Part shown: positions 15,589-25,204 of the stretch, in pieces
Numbering within the stretch: the first letter of the stretch is position 1
Layout of the letters: every line of letters begins with the position of its first letter
NCBI GenBank assembly: GCA_017303635.1
Contig: JAFLCG010000003.1
Location: 460,561-524,560 of the forward strand
DNA from: Anaerolineae bacterium
GTDB lineage: Bacteria; Chloroflexota; Anaerolineae; Aggregatilineales; Phototrophicaceae
Reading direction: 5' to 3'
Length of the DNA stretch: 64,000 bases
Translations under genes and position numbers: made by a program
The notes under the pieces: model-generated
What the model was told of the DNA's origin: nothing
Seen by the model: the letters and a program-made list of their open reading frames with translations, nothing else
Databases searched by the model: none

Positions 15589-17424
15589 ATGGAACAATCG
15601 CTGTCTATATTCTTCGATCAAACCGTCAACGGATTGGTGATCGGCAATATCTATGGGTTGATTGCGGTCGGGTTGGCGGTCATTTTTGGGGTCGCCAACC
15701 TCATCAACTTCGCGCATGGCTCTGTGTATATGGTGGGTGCTTATGTGGGCTGGTACAGCATCATGCAGTTGGGGTTGCCGTTGCCAGTTGCATTTGTAGT
15801 GGTGGCGGTGATCTGTGGCATCCTCGGCATCCTGATTGAGCGGGTGGGCCTTCGCCCCCTCCATGGCTCTGCACGGATTGCTCCACTGCTGGCGACCATT
15901 GGCATCAGCTTCATCCTGGACCAACTGGTGCAGATTCTATTCACGCCCGACCCCCAACGTTTTGAGAGTCCGATCCCTGCAATTCGCATTCCCATCGGGA
16001 CTACCAGCATCGGCCTGCTCGACGTACTGATTGCAGCTGTAGCCATCACCATTGCCACTTTACTCTATGTATTTCTGCGCTATAGCAAACTCGGCTGGGC
16101 ACTGCGGGCAACCTCGCAAGACCGTGAAGCCGCGCAGCAAATGGGGGTGGATGTGAACCAGGTCAACCGGATTGCATTCGCCCTGGCAGCAATTCTAGGT
16201 GGCATTGCCGGGTTACTGGTCGGCATGTACTTCCAAACGGTGTACCCGACTATGAGTGCACAAGCCGTTTTGAAGGGCTTTGCTGCTAATTTGCTGGGAG
16301 GACTTGGCAGCATTCCCGGCGCACTCTTAGGTGGACTGCTGTTGGGCCTGGTCGAGAGTTATGGCGTCGCCTTGTTTAGCACCTCCTATCGCAGCCTGTT
16401 CGCCTTCATTATAGTCATTCTCATGCTGCTGCTGCGACCAAATGGATTATTCAATCCCAAGCGGCAGCTTCCACCGGAACCGCTAACAGGAACCTTCATT
16501 CCTAATAACAAGCGCATCCACATCCCAGTTTGGGCTACTGTTCTTGGCGGAGTGGTCGCACTCTCGCTGCCCTTCTTTTTCCCCAATCCCTATGTCATGC
16601 AGGTTCTTACCAATGCTTGGTTGATTGGGATGGTAGCCTTGAGCGTCACATTAGTGACAGGAACTGCAGGGCAGATTTCATTGGGGCAGGCAGGTTTTCT
16701 TGCGATCGGCGCATACACAGCATCGCTGCTGACCCTGCGGTTGCAGCTGCCGTTCGAACTTGCTTTGCTGTGTGCTGCGCTCTTCACTGCAGCTCTGGGG
16801 ACGTTGATCGTTTTGCCCGCATTTCGCCTGCGTTCGCACTATGTCGCCATAGCCACAATAGGAATCAGCGAAATTATCAACCAGATCATCCTTAATTGGC
16901 GCCCTGTCACCAACGGAGCGTTAGGGTTGACCAATATCCCGCCACCCTCGCTGCTAGGACATGAGATTGTCCGTCCTCAGGAGGTGTATCTATTCGCGTT
17001 TGCTTTGCTGGTCGGCGTGGCTCTATTACAGTGGAAGCTCATCAATTCCCCGTTGGGACGGGTCTGGCGTGCAGTGCGCGAAGATGAAGTTGCGGCGCAA
17101 GCCTATGGGATCAACCTGAACTATTACAAGGGACTGGCTTTTGCCGTGAGCGCCTTCATTGCTGGCCTTAGCGGCGCATTTATGGCGCATATGTATACCT
17201 ATATCAACTATCAGACCTTCACTATCCCGCTGTCAATTCTTGCTCTAACGATGGCAATCCTGGGCGGTATGGGTAACATCTTGGGCGCAATCGTCGGCGC
17301 TTTGGTGCTGACAATTCTGCCAGAGTTGTTTCGTGACCTAATGGACTTCCGCTATCTGATGTATGGTGTGATGCTCGTCGCCCTCATCCGGTTTCGCCCT
17401 CAAGGGCTTTTGGGGACAGAGTAG
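15589..17424 (+). CDS. Fused LivH-LivM permease
   Basis: 611 residues, equal to the two usual permeases joined. Residues 1-295 match LivH ([33 protein letters not shown], then [13 protein letters not shown]). After a hydrophilic linker (about 295-315) residues 320-611 match LivM ([19 protein letters not shown] and the later [17 protein letters not shown]). Both halves keep the EAA-type cytoplasmic loops. The single chain forms the whole membrane channel of the importer. It starts 11 bases after the UroD-like gene and is followed closely by LivG and LivF. Confidence 0.9.
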   Translation: MEQSLSIFFDQTVNGLVIGNIYGLIAVGLAVIFGVANLINFAHGSVYMVGAYVGWYSIMQLGLPLPVAFVVVAVICGILGILIERVGLRPLHGSARIAPLLATIGISFILDQLVQILFTPDPQRFESPIPAIRIPIGTTSIGLLDVLIAAVAITIATLLYVFLRYSKLGWALRATSQDREAAQQMGVDVNQVNRIAFALAAILGGIAGLLVGMYFQTVYPTMSAQAVLKGFAANLLGGLGSIPGALLGGLLLGLVESYGVALFSTSYRSLFAFIIVILMLLLRPNGLFNPKRQLPPEPLTGTFIPNNKRIHIPVWATVLGGVVALSLPFFFPNPYVMQVLTNAWLIGMVALSVTLVTGTAGQISLGQAGFLAIGAYTASLLTLRLQLPFELALLCAALFTAALGTLIVLPAFRLRSHYVAIATIGISEIINQIILNWRPVTNGALGLTNIPPPSLLGHEIVRPQEVYLFAFALLVGVALLQWKLINSPLGRVWRAVREDEVAAQAYGINLNYYKGLAFAVSAFIAGLSGAFMAHMYTYINYQTFTIPLSILALTMAILGGMGNILGAIVGALVLTILPELFRDLMDFRYLMYGVMLVALIRFRPQGLLGTE

Positions 17425-17427
17425 CTC

Positions 17428-18297
17428 ATGCCACCACTGCTGACCATTCATGAAGTGACACGACATTTTGACGGTGTTCAGGCGGTCGATAATGTCAGCT
17501 TAGGCGTGAAAGCCGGTGAATTTGTCTCAGTTATCGGGCCGAATGGTGCGGGAAAGACAACCTTTTTCAACCTGATCGCCGGTACTGATCAACCTACCAG
17601 CGGTCAGATCAGTTTTGACGGACAGTCTTTGGTGGGCCTGAGGCCAGATCAGGTCGCGGCGTTGGGCATTGCCAGAACCTTCCAAAATGGGCGGGTCTTC
17701 GCCAACCTGAGTGTGCTGGACAACGTATTGATCGGTACCCACGCCCGGCGTACATCGCAACAGACAATAAATCCACTTGGTGAATTGTGGGGTGCGATTG
17801 TAACCTCGCGGGCGCTACGGGAGGAAGAGGCACGCGTACGACACGACGCGGAATCAATTATCGCCTTGTTTGGTGAACGCCTGACGCCGCGCTTGCATCA
17901 CCCAGCGAGTAGCCTTTCCTATGCCAACCGTCGCCGGGTCGAACTGGCGCGTGCGCTTGCCCTGCATCCACGGTTACTATTGCTCGATGAACCGACAGCG
18001 GGCATGAACCCGACTGAAACAGCGGAAATCCTCGAATTCATCCGACGCTTGAAAGACCAGAAGCTGACGATTCTGCTGATCGAGCATAAGCTCTCACTTG
18101 TCATGGAGTTATCAGACCGGGTGATTGTCATGGACAACGGTCGCAAGATCGCTGAAGATGTTCCTCATGTGATCCGACGTGATCCCTATGTGATCGAAGC
18201 ATATCTGGGGCATCGACGCCCATCAGCTGACAGCGCTGCCGAAATGACTGCGCTTGATAGAACCAACGCCAACGTTCAAGCGAGGACAGCGCCATGA
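17428..18297 (+). CDS. livG: LivG-type ABC transporter ATPase
   Basis: 289 residues, slightly long because of an extra polar tail after the usual end near residue 260. Walker A is GPNGAGKTTF, the signature region is LSYANRRRVELARALAL (the LivG form lacks the canonical LSGGQ) and Walker B ends LLLLDEPTAGMNP. It sits three bases after the permease stop and overlaps LivF by four bases. It forms a heterodimer with LivF to drive uptake. Confidence 0.92.
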   Translation: MPPLLTIHEVTRHFDGVQAVDNVSLGVKAGEFVSVIGPNGAGKTTFFNLIAGTDQPTSGQISFDGQSLVGLRPDQVAALGIARTFQNGRVFANLSVLDNVLIGTHARRTSQQTINPLGELWGAIVTSRALREEEARVRHDAESIIALFGERLTPRLHHPASSLSYANRRRVELARALALHPRLLLLDEPTAGMNPTETAEILEFIRRLKDQKLTILLIEHKLSLVMELSDRVIVMDNGRKIAEDVPHVIRRDPYVIEAYLGHRRPSADSAAEMTALDRTNANVQARTAP

Positions 18298-19046
18298 CTC
18301 AGGTGAGTACCAACGAAGCAACCTCCCCCCTACTTCAACTCCGTGATGTCGATACCTACTACGGTGCGGTGCAGGTGCATTTCGGCATTCGTCTGGCCGT
18401 GAATCCTGGCGAGATTGTATGTCTGTTGGGTGGAAATGCCAGCGGCAAGAGTACGACCATGAAGGTTATTCTTGGATTGGTCAAGCCGCGCCGGGGGCAG
18501 GTGACTTTTGATGGTCATGAACTGACGACGATTGCGACCTCGCAGATCGTGCGGTTGGGTATCGGATCGGTACCGGAGGCGCGGCGCATCTTCCCTCGTA
18601 TGACCGTGCGTGAAAACTTGTTGATGGGTGCATATCATCGCACGGATCAGGCAGAAGTACTGCGCGATTATGAATATATTCTGGGCTTGTTCCCACGCCT
18701 TCGTGAACGACTGCATCAGCGCGGTGGCGTCTTGAGTGGTGGCGAACAGCAAATGCTAGCCTTTGGGCGAGCACTCATGGGTAGACCCAAGCTCATCTGC
18801 ATGGATGAGCCGACGATGGGCTTGGCTCCTGCAGTGGTTGATCTGGTGCTAGAACATATTCAGCAGATTAACCGCACGGGCACGACTGTGTTCATGGTCG
18901 AGCAGAATGCCAATCTGGCTTTGCAAATCGCCCATCGTGGCTATGTGCTCCAAAATGGACGCATCGTCCTGGAGGGCAAAGCATCTGATATGTTGGCAAG
19001 CCATGCGATTCAAGAAGCTTACCTGGGAGCGGGCATCACGGACTGA
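18294..19046 (+). CDS. livF: LivF-type ABC transporter ATPase
   Basis: 250 residues. Walker A is GGNASGKSTT, the signature is LSGGEQQMLAFGRAL and Walker B ends ICMDEPTMGLAP. The MGLAP ending and EARRIFPRMTVRENLLMGA are diagnostic of LivF. Its ATG lies within the last codons of LivG. It is the last gene of the transporter operon, and a recombinase relic follows immediately. Confidence 0.92.
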   Translation: MTQVSTNEATSPLLQLRDVDTYYGAVQVHFGIRLAVNPGEIVCLLGGNASGKSTTMKVILGLVKPRRGQVTFDGHELTTIATSQIVRLGIGSVPEARRIFPRMTVRENLLMGAYHRTDQAEVLRDYEYILGLFPRLRERLHQRGGVLSGGEQQMLAFGRALMGRPKLICMDEPTMGLAPAVVDLVLEHIQQINRTGTTVFMVEQNANLALQIAHRGYVLQNGRIVLEGKASDMLASHAIQEAYLGAGITD

Positions 19047-19280
19047 ATACTGGACTTTAACAATCGAAGAAGCCTGCTGAAAGAGATTGTGGAGCGGGTC
19101 GTTGTTGACCAACTGGGAAACATCATCCGCGTGGAGTGGCACTCGCCATTTGCCTATATCAGGCACATTACCGAGCGCATACTGATGGAATTGGCAGGTG
19201 ACCGACACGAAACCAGCCGTACTATGACGGCTGGTACAACCTGTTCGGATTGGTTCTCCGCTTGTGGACCTGAGGGGTAG
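19047..19280 (+). pseudogene. C-terminal relic of a large serine recombinase
   Basis: The frame reads LDFNNRRSLLKEIVERVVVD, then IIRVEWHSPFAYIR, then degenerates to a stop at 19280. This pattern is the coiled C-terminal region of large serine recombinases and site-specific resolvases, where KRxLLxxxVERVVVD precedes a beta-rich end. The catalytic N-terminal domain is absent. It lies directly after livF, so the transporter block was probably flanked by an integrase. Confidence 0.5.
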
Positions 19281-19479
19281 AGTTCCGTTAGCTAGGCATA
19301 TCCACCGCTTTACCATCCCCATTCCAGAATCCACCGAAAACCGGTTGCGAAACCCCGACAAAGAACAGCTTCGCGCTGAGATCTTCGTCATGGTTCAACA
19401 GGGTATGAGCTACCGCAAGATTGGCGCCGCCCTCGGCATCCACTGGACGCGAGTACAACAAATTGTGAAATGGGGATAA
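19264..19479 (+). pseudogene. Helix-turn-helix fragment, recombinase-associated
   Basis: 71 codons. Residues NPDKEQLRAEIFVMVQQGMS to IGAALGIHWTRVQQIV form a helix-turn-helix like those at the C-terminus of some serine recombinases. It overlaps the previous relic in another frame. A related and more decayed copy lies at 24116-24313 on the opposite strand. It is probably a fragment and not an independent gene. Confidence 0.45.
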
Positions 19480-19522
19480 TCGATTTCCCGCTTCAAAGCT
19501 CTTTCCACTTAGCCGGATCGCG

Positions 19523-20080
19523 AACTAAAGACCAATTCCACTTGCTGTACGGGGCTGAAGGGACACAAGCGCTTTTCACCGGTCTGGTGACCCAGGTGAT
19601 CTATGGCGTTGTGATGCGGATACAGCGGATTTCTACAGCAAGGCAAGCGTCACCACCACCACCGATGCCAATCAGGACGATCCGAACAGCCATTTGCGCC
19701 AGCGTCCGCTGCTGACGGTGGATGAAGTGGTCACGCCGCAGGTGGGGAATTGCACCATCTTCGCCCGATATGTGGAGGCAGGCTTTGCCACCCAGGTGGT
19801 GCTGAATGCATGTCTGACCCGCTTCTACGAGCGCGAGAACTGGAAAGCGCGGTTGGCTCATTCAAAAGGTGCTGCGCCGCTCCTGCCGGAACGAGGTCTA
19901 GAACTCAAGCTCCAGCCTCTCGTTGAAGCGGCGAGCATGTCTGATGAACCATCGCCCTTGCTCGACCTAGCAGCATTGGCGACTGAACATGCCGGTGGCA
20001 AGGTGAAGTCCGAAAGCCTAAACGTGATGAAAGCCCGTCTGTACCAGCAGCAGCAACAACCCCAGCACGATTGGAGTTGA
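19523..20080 (+). pseudogene. VirD4/TraG-like coupling protein, C-terminal fragment (copy 1)
   Basis: The fragment encodes QFHLLYGAEGTQALFTGL in one frame and, after a frameshift, LRQRPLLTVDEVVTPQVGNC and the tail. In type IV coupling ATPases the same region reads as a QLxxLYG motif, an xGGxDxxTAEFYS-like stretch, then RPLLTxDEV. Walker motifs are absent because they lie upstream in the full protein. It is broken twice by frameshifts, so it is non-functional. The family call rests on motif order and should be tested by profile search. Confidence 0.55.
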
Positions 20081-20084
20081 GCGC

Positions 20085-20387
20085 ATGACCCTGACCAAAA
20101 AGACGATGATTCGTGAGATCGGACGCCGCACCCGCCTGAAGTACCGGGATGTGCAGTTAATGCTGGAAGCCTTGATCGAGGTATGGACGGAGGAGTTGGC
20201 TGAAGGAAGTGGGCGGATAGAGTTAGAGGGGTTGTTCGTTCTTGAATCGCGGCAGCATGCCACCATATTTCCAAGAGGTCAGACCTCGATTCAGACTCCA
20301 AGGATAACGATGCGTTTGAGCCGTACCCTACGTCGACGGCTCAAGGCTCGCAGCAGCATCACAAATGAACAAGTCAGCAAGCCCTGA
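20085..20387 (+). CDS. HU/IHF-like DNA-binding protein (repeat copy 1)
   Basis: 100 residues, close to HU length. The N-terminal helices MTLTKKTMIREIGRRTRLK and VQLMLEALIEVWTEEL match the HU dimerisation helices. GRIELEGLFVLESR matches the beta strand that starts the arm, and ITMRLSRTLRRRLK matches the C-terminal helix. The arm lacks the usual RNP tip. It is the only copy that keeps a full HU-like C-terminus; the others are interrupted or rewired. It probably belonged to a conjugative element. Confidence 0.65.
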   Translation: MTLTKKTMIREIGRRTRLKYRDVQLMLEALIEVWTEELAEGSGRIELEGLFVLESRQHATIFPRGQTSIQTPRITMRLSRTLRRRLKARSSITNEQVSKP

Positions 20388-20681
20388 CCCAATGTAGTGG
20401 CATTGTTAGCCGCTGAGTGCCAGTTACATGCTGTTGTGGATGTTCTGAACTGGCAGAACGAACGCTAGAGGAACATCTCATGAATAAGCCATTCACCAAC
20501 AGCATATCCATATCCCGTAACTCTTTGCTGAGTTCATTTACGCTTTGTGCACTGTTTGTGACCCTATACTGGATAAAGCCTCAACTCGCGTAATATGAAT
20601 TGGTCAGGGGGCACTGAAAGATAGAATGGAACTAATCTGTATGGGTAAGTAGTTTGCTCTAGTACATTCGGGAGTTTGGGG

Positions 20682-23600
20682 ATGAATACCGTAGAAATTA
20701 TTGCCCACCGTTACCGCCTGGGTGAACAACTCGGTGCAGGCGGGATGGGTGCTGTCTACCGCGCGTATGACCGCCTCAATGGGACCGAGGTGGCGCTCAA
20801 GCAGGTCAACATCCCGCTGGAGTTCCTCGAATTCATGTCGCGGGCGAGTCTGGGTGCGACTAATGGACTCTGGACGGCCCTGGCCGAAGAGTTCAAGACC
20901 CTGGCTTCATTGCGCCATCCCCACATCATCAGTGTGCTGGATTACGGTTTTGACACCCACCGTCAGCCCTTCTATACCATGGAACTGCTGACTCGGCCTG
21001 CCACACTGCTCAACTACGGTGCAGACAAAAGCATTCCCGACAAGATCAACCTCATCATTCAAGTATTGCAAGCGCTGGCCTACCTGCATCGACGTGAGGT
21101 GATTCACCGAGACCTGAAACCAGAAAACGTGTTGGTTGTAGATGGGCAGGCCAAAGTACTGGACTTTGGCCTAGCGGTACGGCGTGGAACTCAGACCGAT
21201 GAAGCCATGGCGGGGACACTGCACTACATGGCTCCGGAGACACTGGCTACTGGAGAGCTAACGGCCAGTTCTGACCTGTACGCAGTCGGTGTAATGGCTT
21301 ATCAATTGGTGGCTGGATGTTTGCCCTTTGACGACGCTGGAGGGCTAGAAGATTTCATTCAGGGTGTGCTTAACCGTCCGGTCGATGTAAGTACGCTGCC
21401 AGTACCGGATGAACTTGCCAGTGTGCTTCAGCGGTTATTGGCCAAAACGGCATATGAACGTTATGCCGATGCCGATGCCTCTATCCTGGCTTTGTGTGTG
21501 GCCCTTGGTCAGCAACCACCTGCCGAAACCGTCGCCTTGCGCGAGAGCTTCATTCAGGCAGCCGATTTTGTGGGACGGAAGCGCGAATTAACACAACTCA
21601 CTGACGCCCTGCACGCCGCTATCAATGGACAGGGCAGTGCGTGGTTGGTGGGTGGTGAAAGCGGCGTAGGTAAGTCGCGCTTGCTGGACGAGCTACGGAC
21701 GCAAGCGCTGGTCGAAGGGGCGTTGGTGGTCCGTGGACAAGCAGTAGAGGGTGGCGGCTTGACCTACCAACTCTGGCGCGAACCCTTACGTCGCTTGGTG
21801 CTGTCCGTCGAACTGAACGATCTGGAAGCGGGCATCCTCAAGGCAGTCGTACCGGAAATCAGTACTTTGCTCGAACGCGACATTCCCGATGCGCCGGAAC
21901 TTCCTGGCCCGGCGGGACAGCAGCGGCTCATCCAGACGCTGGTTGATGTCATCCAGCGGCAGCCTAAGCCCACAGTCTTACTATTGGAAGACCTCCAGTG
22001 GAGCGAGGAGAGTCTGGAACCGCTCAAGCAGTTGACGCCACTATTGCGTGCGTGGCCACTGCTGATCGTCGCTAACTTCCGCAGCGATGAACGCCCCCAT
22101 CTGTCCGAGGAACTGTCCAATATGCAGATGCTGCGTTTAGAGCGCCTGAGCGCAGGCGAAATCGCCGAACTCAGTGCGGGGATGTTGGGCGAAGGCGGAC
22201 GCAATCCGGCCTTGGTCGAGCGCCTGCACCATGAGACAGAAGGCAACACCTATTTCATGGTTGAGATCGTGCGTGCATTGGCGGAGACTGCTGGACGGTT
22301 GGACAATGTCGGCGGCATGAAACTGCCTATCTCGATCTTCACGGGCGGTATTCAAAAAATCATCAGGCGTAGACTGGAACGAGTGCCTTCCTGGGGGCAA
22401 CGCCTGCTCAAGTTGGCAGCAGTCGCCGGACGACAGCTTGAGCTGCCGGTCATCCATACACTATTGGCAACCGAACCAAGTCTGGGGGACCATGCTCTTG
22501 ATGAATGGCTGCGTGCCTGTGCCGATGTAACTGTGTTGGAAATCGCCGATGAGCAGTGGCGCTTTGCCCACGACAAGCTCCGCGAAGCCGTGCTGGTTGA
22601 GGTTGAGGAAGAATCCGCTCGGTTGCATCGCGCAGTCGCGGAAGCTTTGGAACAGGTTTACCAGAGTCCAGAGGCGCGTGCGCCTTACCATGAGGTGCTT
22701 TTGTCGCACTGGCAGAAAGCCGGTGATCCTGACCGCGAGTTGTTCTACCTTGAAATCGTCACGCGGCAGATGGTTGGCATTCAGGGTGCCCATGAACAGG
22801 CTGATCCACTCATCACGCGCGCCTTAGGCTTGCTGGACGAAGACGATAGACGCAGACCTCCATTTTTGAACTCGCGTGCAGAAAGCCTGTGGCGGCGGGC
22901 TGAGTACGAGGCGGCACAAGCCCATGCACAGATGGCCTATGCCCTGGCTGTACAGTTGAACATCCATGTTGAATCACTACGTAGTTTGAACGCCCTTGCC
23001 ATCGCGGATGAACGCCGTGGGAATTATGAGGCTGCCCTGGCGTATTACCAGGAAAGTCTGTCCCTGAGCCGGGAAATCAATGATAAGAGAGCAATCGGAC
23101 GCAATCTAATCGGGTTTAGCAATGTGTCCTATTATCTGGGGCGCTATGAGGATGCCGAGAAGTATATCCAGGATAGCCTGGCGATAGGCCGTGAGCTTAA
23201 CGATATTCCGGGAGTCGCCACATGCCTCAATAACCTCGGCGTCTATGCTCTTGAACGTGGTGCATTCAAAGCAGCTGAGTCGTATTTTGAAGAGAGTGCC
23301 AACTGCTATCTGCAGATTGGTCACCGGGAGGGTTCTGCCCTCACACTGAACAATCGCGGGAATGCGGCTGTCAATTTAGGTGACGATCTGACGGCTGAAC
23401 GTTGCTTCAGAGAAAGTTTAAGCATCTATCAGTCGATTGGAAGCCAGCGTGGGATCGCCCTGACATGTGAAAACCTGGGTGGTATCGCCCTCCTGCGAAA
23501 TGATTACGCCGAAGCCGAACGCTTTCTGCAACAGAGCCTCGAACTAAACACAGCGACTGGTGACAAAGCTGGAATATCAACCGTGTTGAGCCTGCTGGGT

Positions 23601-24080
23601 GATGTGGATGCTGGGCTGCATCAACCAGAGGCTGCCGATGCGCATTATCAGGAAAGCTTGATGCTTGCCCGCACGCTGAGTGATCCGACTATTACCGCCA
23701 GTATCCTAAGCAGTACAGCAGCCTTCAAACTGGAATACAGTTTGCCCAATATGTTGGATGAACTCTCTGAGGGACTGGAGATCAGCCTGAATATCGGTCT
23801 ATCACCCGTGCTGTTAGGTTTGCTGGTGAGTGTAGCCTGGTGTTCACTCGAGATGGGTCAAGTAACTGAATCAGCCCGGCTTGTGGGACTGATTCAGGCG
23901 CATCCGGCCACACCCCCGGAAACACGAAAAGGGCGCTTGCCCAAATTGCTCGAGAGATTGCACATTGAACTGTCAAAGGACGTCCTCAATATGCATCTGG
24001 CAGCTGGTGCATCCATGGATTTAGATGCAACGGCTCAGGCCTGGCTTGAGCAGCTCAAGGTTGCATGTCAGGAGTCTTGA
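20682..24080 (+). CDS. Serine/threonine protein kinase-AAA ATPase-TPR fusion regulator
   Basis: 1132 residues from the ATG at 20682, with GGAG ten bases upstream. The kinase domain (about 1-270) has GEQLGAGGMGAVY, the lysine in VALKQV, HRDLKPENV and DFGLA, so it looks active. A PknK-like AAA domain follows (about 290-560) with Walker A GGESGVGKS and a Walker B-like VLLLEDLQW. About eight tetratricopeptide repeats lie at 720-1040 (for example ALAYYQESLSLSREI). Such fusions sense protein partners and control transcription factors or metabolism. It stands alone between mobile-element relics with no obvious target gene. Confidence 0.9.
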   Translation: MNTVEIIAHRYRLGEQLGAGGMGAVYRAYDRLNGTEVALKQVNIPLEFLEFMSRASLGATNGLWTALAEEFKTLASLRHPHIISVLDYGFDTHRQPFYTMELLTRPATLLNYGADKSIPDKINLIIQVLQALAYLHRREVIHRDLKPENVLVVDGQAKVLDFGLAVRRGTQTDEAMAGTLHYMAPETLATGELTASSDLYAVGVMAYQLVAGCLPFDDAGGLEDFIQGVLNRPVDVSTLPVPDELASVLQRLLAKTAYERYADADASILALCVALGQQPPAETVALRESFIQAADFVGRKRELTQLTDALHAAINGQGSAWLVGGESGVGKSRLLDELRTQALVEGALVVRGQAVEGGGLTYQLWREPLRRLVLSVELNDLEAGILKAVVPEISTLLERDIPDAPELPGPAGQQRLIQTLVDVIQRQPKPTVLLLEDLQWSEESLEPLKQLTPLLRAWPLLIVANFRSDERPHLSEELSNMQMLRLERLSAGEIAELSAGMLGEGGRNPALVERLHHETEGNTYFMVEIVRALAETAGRLDNVGGMKLPISIFTGGIQKIIRRRLERVPSWGQRLLKLAAVAGRQLELPVIHTLLATEPSLGDHALDEWLRACADVTVLEIADEQWRFAHDKLREAVLVEVEEESARLHRAVAEALEQVYQSPEARAPYHEVLLSHWQKAGDPDRELFYLEIVTRQMVGIQGAHEQADPLITRALGLLDEDDRRRPPFLNSRAESLWRRAEYEAAQAHAQMAYALAVQLNIHVESLRSLNALAIADERRGNYEAALAYYQESLSLSREINDKRAIGRNLIGFSNVSYYLGRYEDAEKYIQDSLAIGRELNDIPGVATCLNNLGVYALERGAFKAAESYFEESANCYLQIGHREGSALTLNNRGNAAVNLGDDLTAERCFRESLSIYQSIGSQRGIALTCENLGGIALLRNDYAEAERFLQQSLELNTATGDKAGISTVLSLLGDVDAGLHQPEAADAHYQESLMLARTLSDPTITASILSSTAAFKLEYSLPNMLDELSEGLEISLNIGLSPVLLGLLVSVAWCSLEMGQVTESARLVGLIQAHPATPPETRKGRLPKLLERLHIELSKDVLNMHLAAGASMDLDATAQAWLEQLKVACQES

Positions 24081-24115
24081 GCGATGGCAGAATCTTCTAT
24101 TTTTGTAGACACTTG

Positions 24116-24313
24116 CTATCGTCTGCATGAACAACTCGGTCCGTGCCGTCTACTGTAACCGATTCGGTAGCTCATGCCCCCAAATCGCATATCAAGTATC
24201 TCTGCATGAAGCTGCTCTTTATTGTGATTTTGCAAACTATGTTCGGTTGAAACTGGCAAGAGAATGTTTAACCGGTGGATATATCCAAGTGTACAGTTCA
24301 CAATCATACACAT
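24116..24313 (-). pseudogene. Decayed recombinase-associated helix-turn-helix fragment (inverted copy)
   Basis: Reading leftwards, IHRLNILLPVSTEH and NKEQLHAEILDMRFGGMSYR match IHRFTIPIPESTEN and DKEQLRAEIFVM...GMSYR of the fragment at 19264-19479. A frameshift after GMSYR destroys the helix-turn-helix. It points the opposite way, so the two relics bracket repeat copy 1 and the kinase gene. Confidence 0.5.
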
Positions 24314-24335
24314 TTGTCGACCTCATTAAGTACAA

Positions 24336-24385
24336 TTGTCAATACATATATATGTATTGACAAAGTTGCCGCACTTGACTATAGT
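24336..24385 (+). promoter_or_regulatory. Promoter with a 28-bp perfect palindrome over the -35 box
   Basis: Bases 24336-24363 form a perfect 28-bp palindrome with arms starting TTGTCAATACATAT. The -35 box TTGACA (24357-24362) lies inside it, and TATAGT (24380-24385) follows at a 17-base spacing. A repressor bound here would block polymerase directly. The GntR/UTRA gene starts 70 bases downstream, so autoregulation is likely, and ligand-dependent release would switch on the catabolic operon behind it. Confidence 0.75.
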
Positions 24386-24454
24386 GTAGGAAATTTCAGT
24401 GACCTGAGGTAGCCTCTATTATGTGTAAATAAAGCTGATAGTGGGGTTGTTGTA

Positions 24455-25204
24455 TTGGCAGTGGCGACACTAAAACATGATGGTATCCCGTTATATGTTC
24501 AACTAGAAGAAATCTTCGCTGAACGTATTGCCATTGGTGAATGGGCCGTAAACGAAACTATTCCCAATGAGATGGCGCTCTGCAAAGAGTTCCAGGTGAG
24601 TCGTGGTCCTGTGCGTCAAGCTCTAGATCACCTTGTGCGTAAGGGATTGCTCCATCGCAAGCAGGGTAAGGGAACGATGGTGTTGCCTCCTAAAGTGGAG
24701 AACCACCTGAGTGACTTCTATAGCTTCACTAAGTTGATTGAGCGGAGAAATAAACAGCCTACTATCCAACTACTATCATTTGATACTGTTCCGGCAGAGA
24801 AATACGCCACAAACTATTTGAAGCTGTCGGCAGGCTCGAACATCTTCAAACTGCGCCGCCTGCGACTGGCCGATAATGAGCCGTTGATTGCTGAAACCAT
24901 TTATTTACCTTATGATATTTGCCCGGAGTTATCGCCGGTGGAGGTCGTTGGCCCCTCGCTCTACGAGTTATTGCGAGAGCGCTACGGCGTCAATCTAGTT
25001 CATAGCAAGCATTACTTTGAACCGACGGTCGCGAATGAATTTGAGGCAGGAGTATTGGGCGTCACGATCAATACGCCGATGCTCCTTCTCGAAACCATTA
25101 CCTATACCTATGGTGACCATCCTATCGTCTTTAGCAAAGCCGTGATGCGCGGCGACCGCGTTCGCTATTACGTCGAGCTGAACGCGCCAATTGATTCCCC
25201 TTAG
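24455..25204 (+). CDS. GntR/HutC-family transcriptional regulator (UTRA domain)
   Basis: 249 residues. The start is probably TTG at 24455 or GTG at 24461; a GTGGGG stretch lies about ten bases before the TTG. The winged helix (about 8-75) has PLYVQLEEIFAERIAIGEW, NEMALCKEFQVSRGPVRQAL and GKGTMV. The UTRA effector domain follows (FKLRRLRLADNEPLIAETIYLPYDICPEL), which usually binds a sugar phosphate or similar metabolite. It heads the operon of 2-oxoacid dehydrogenase, aldolase and kinase genes and very likely controls it through the palindrome at 24336. Confidence 0.9.
   Translation: MAVATLKHDGIPLYVQLEEIFAERIAIGEWAVNETIPNEMALCKEFQVSRGPVRQALDHLVRKGLLHRKQGKGTMVLPPKVENHLSDFYSFTKLIERRNKQPTIQLLSFDTVPAEKYATNYLKLSAGSNIFKLRRLRLADNEPLIAETIYLPYDICPELSPVEVVGPSLYELLRERYGVNLVHSKHYFEPTVANEFEAGVLGVTINTPMLLLETITYTYGDHPIVFSKAVMRGDRVRYYVELNAPIDSP

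Larger units (their letters stand above)
19523..20485 (+). repeat. TraG-C/HU repeat, copy 1
   Basis: First of five same-strand copies in the window. Bases 19523-20080 hold a frame-shifted VirD4/TraG-like C-terminal fragment and 20085-20387 an HU-like gene. A tail shared with copy 2 (TGTTGTGGATGTTCTG and GGAACATCTC) ends near 20485. A base lost near 19605 (the other copies read GGTGGTTGTGATGCGG) breaks the TraG frame, and a second shift near its end changes the stop. From 20486 to 20681 I see no gene. Confidence 0.8.
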
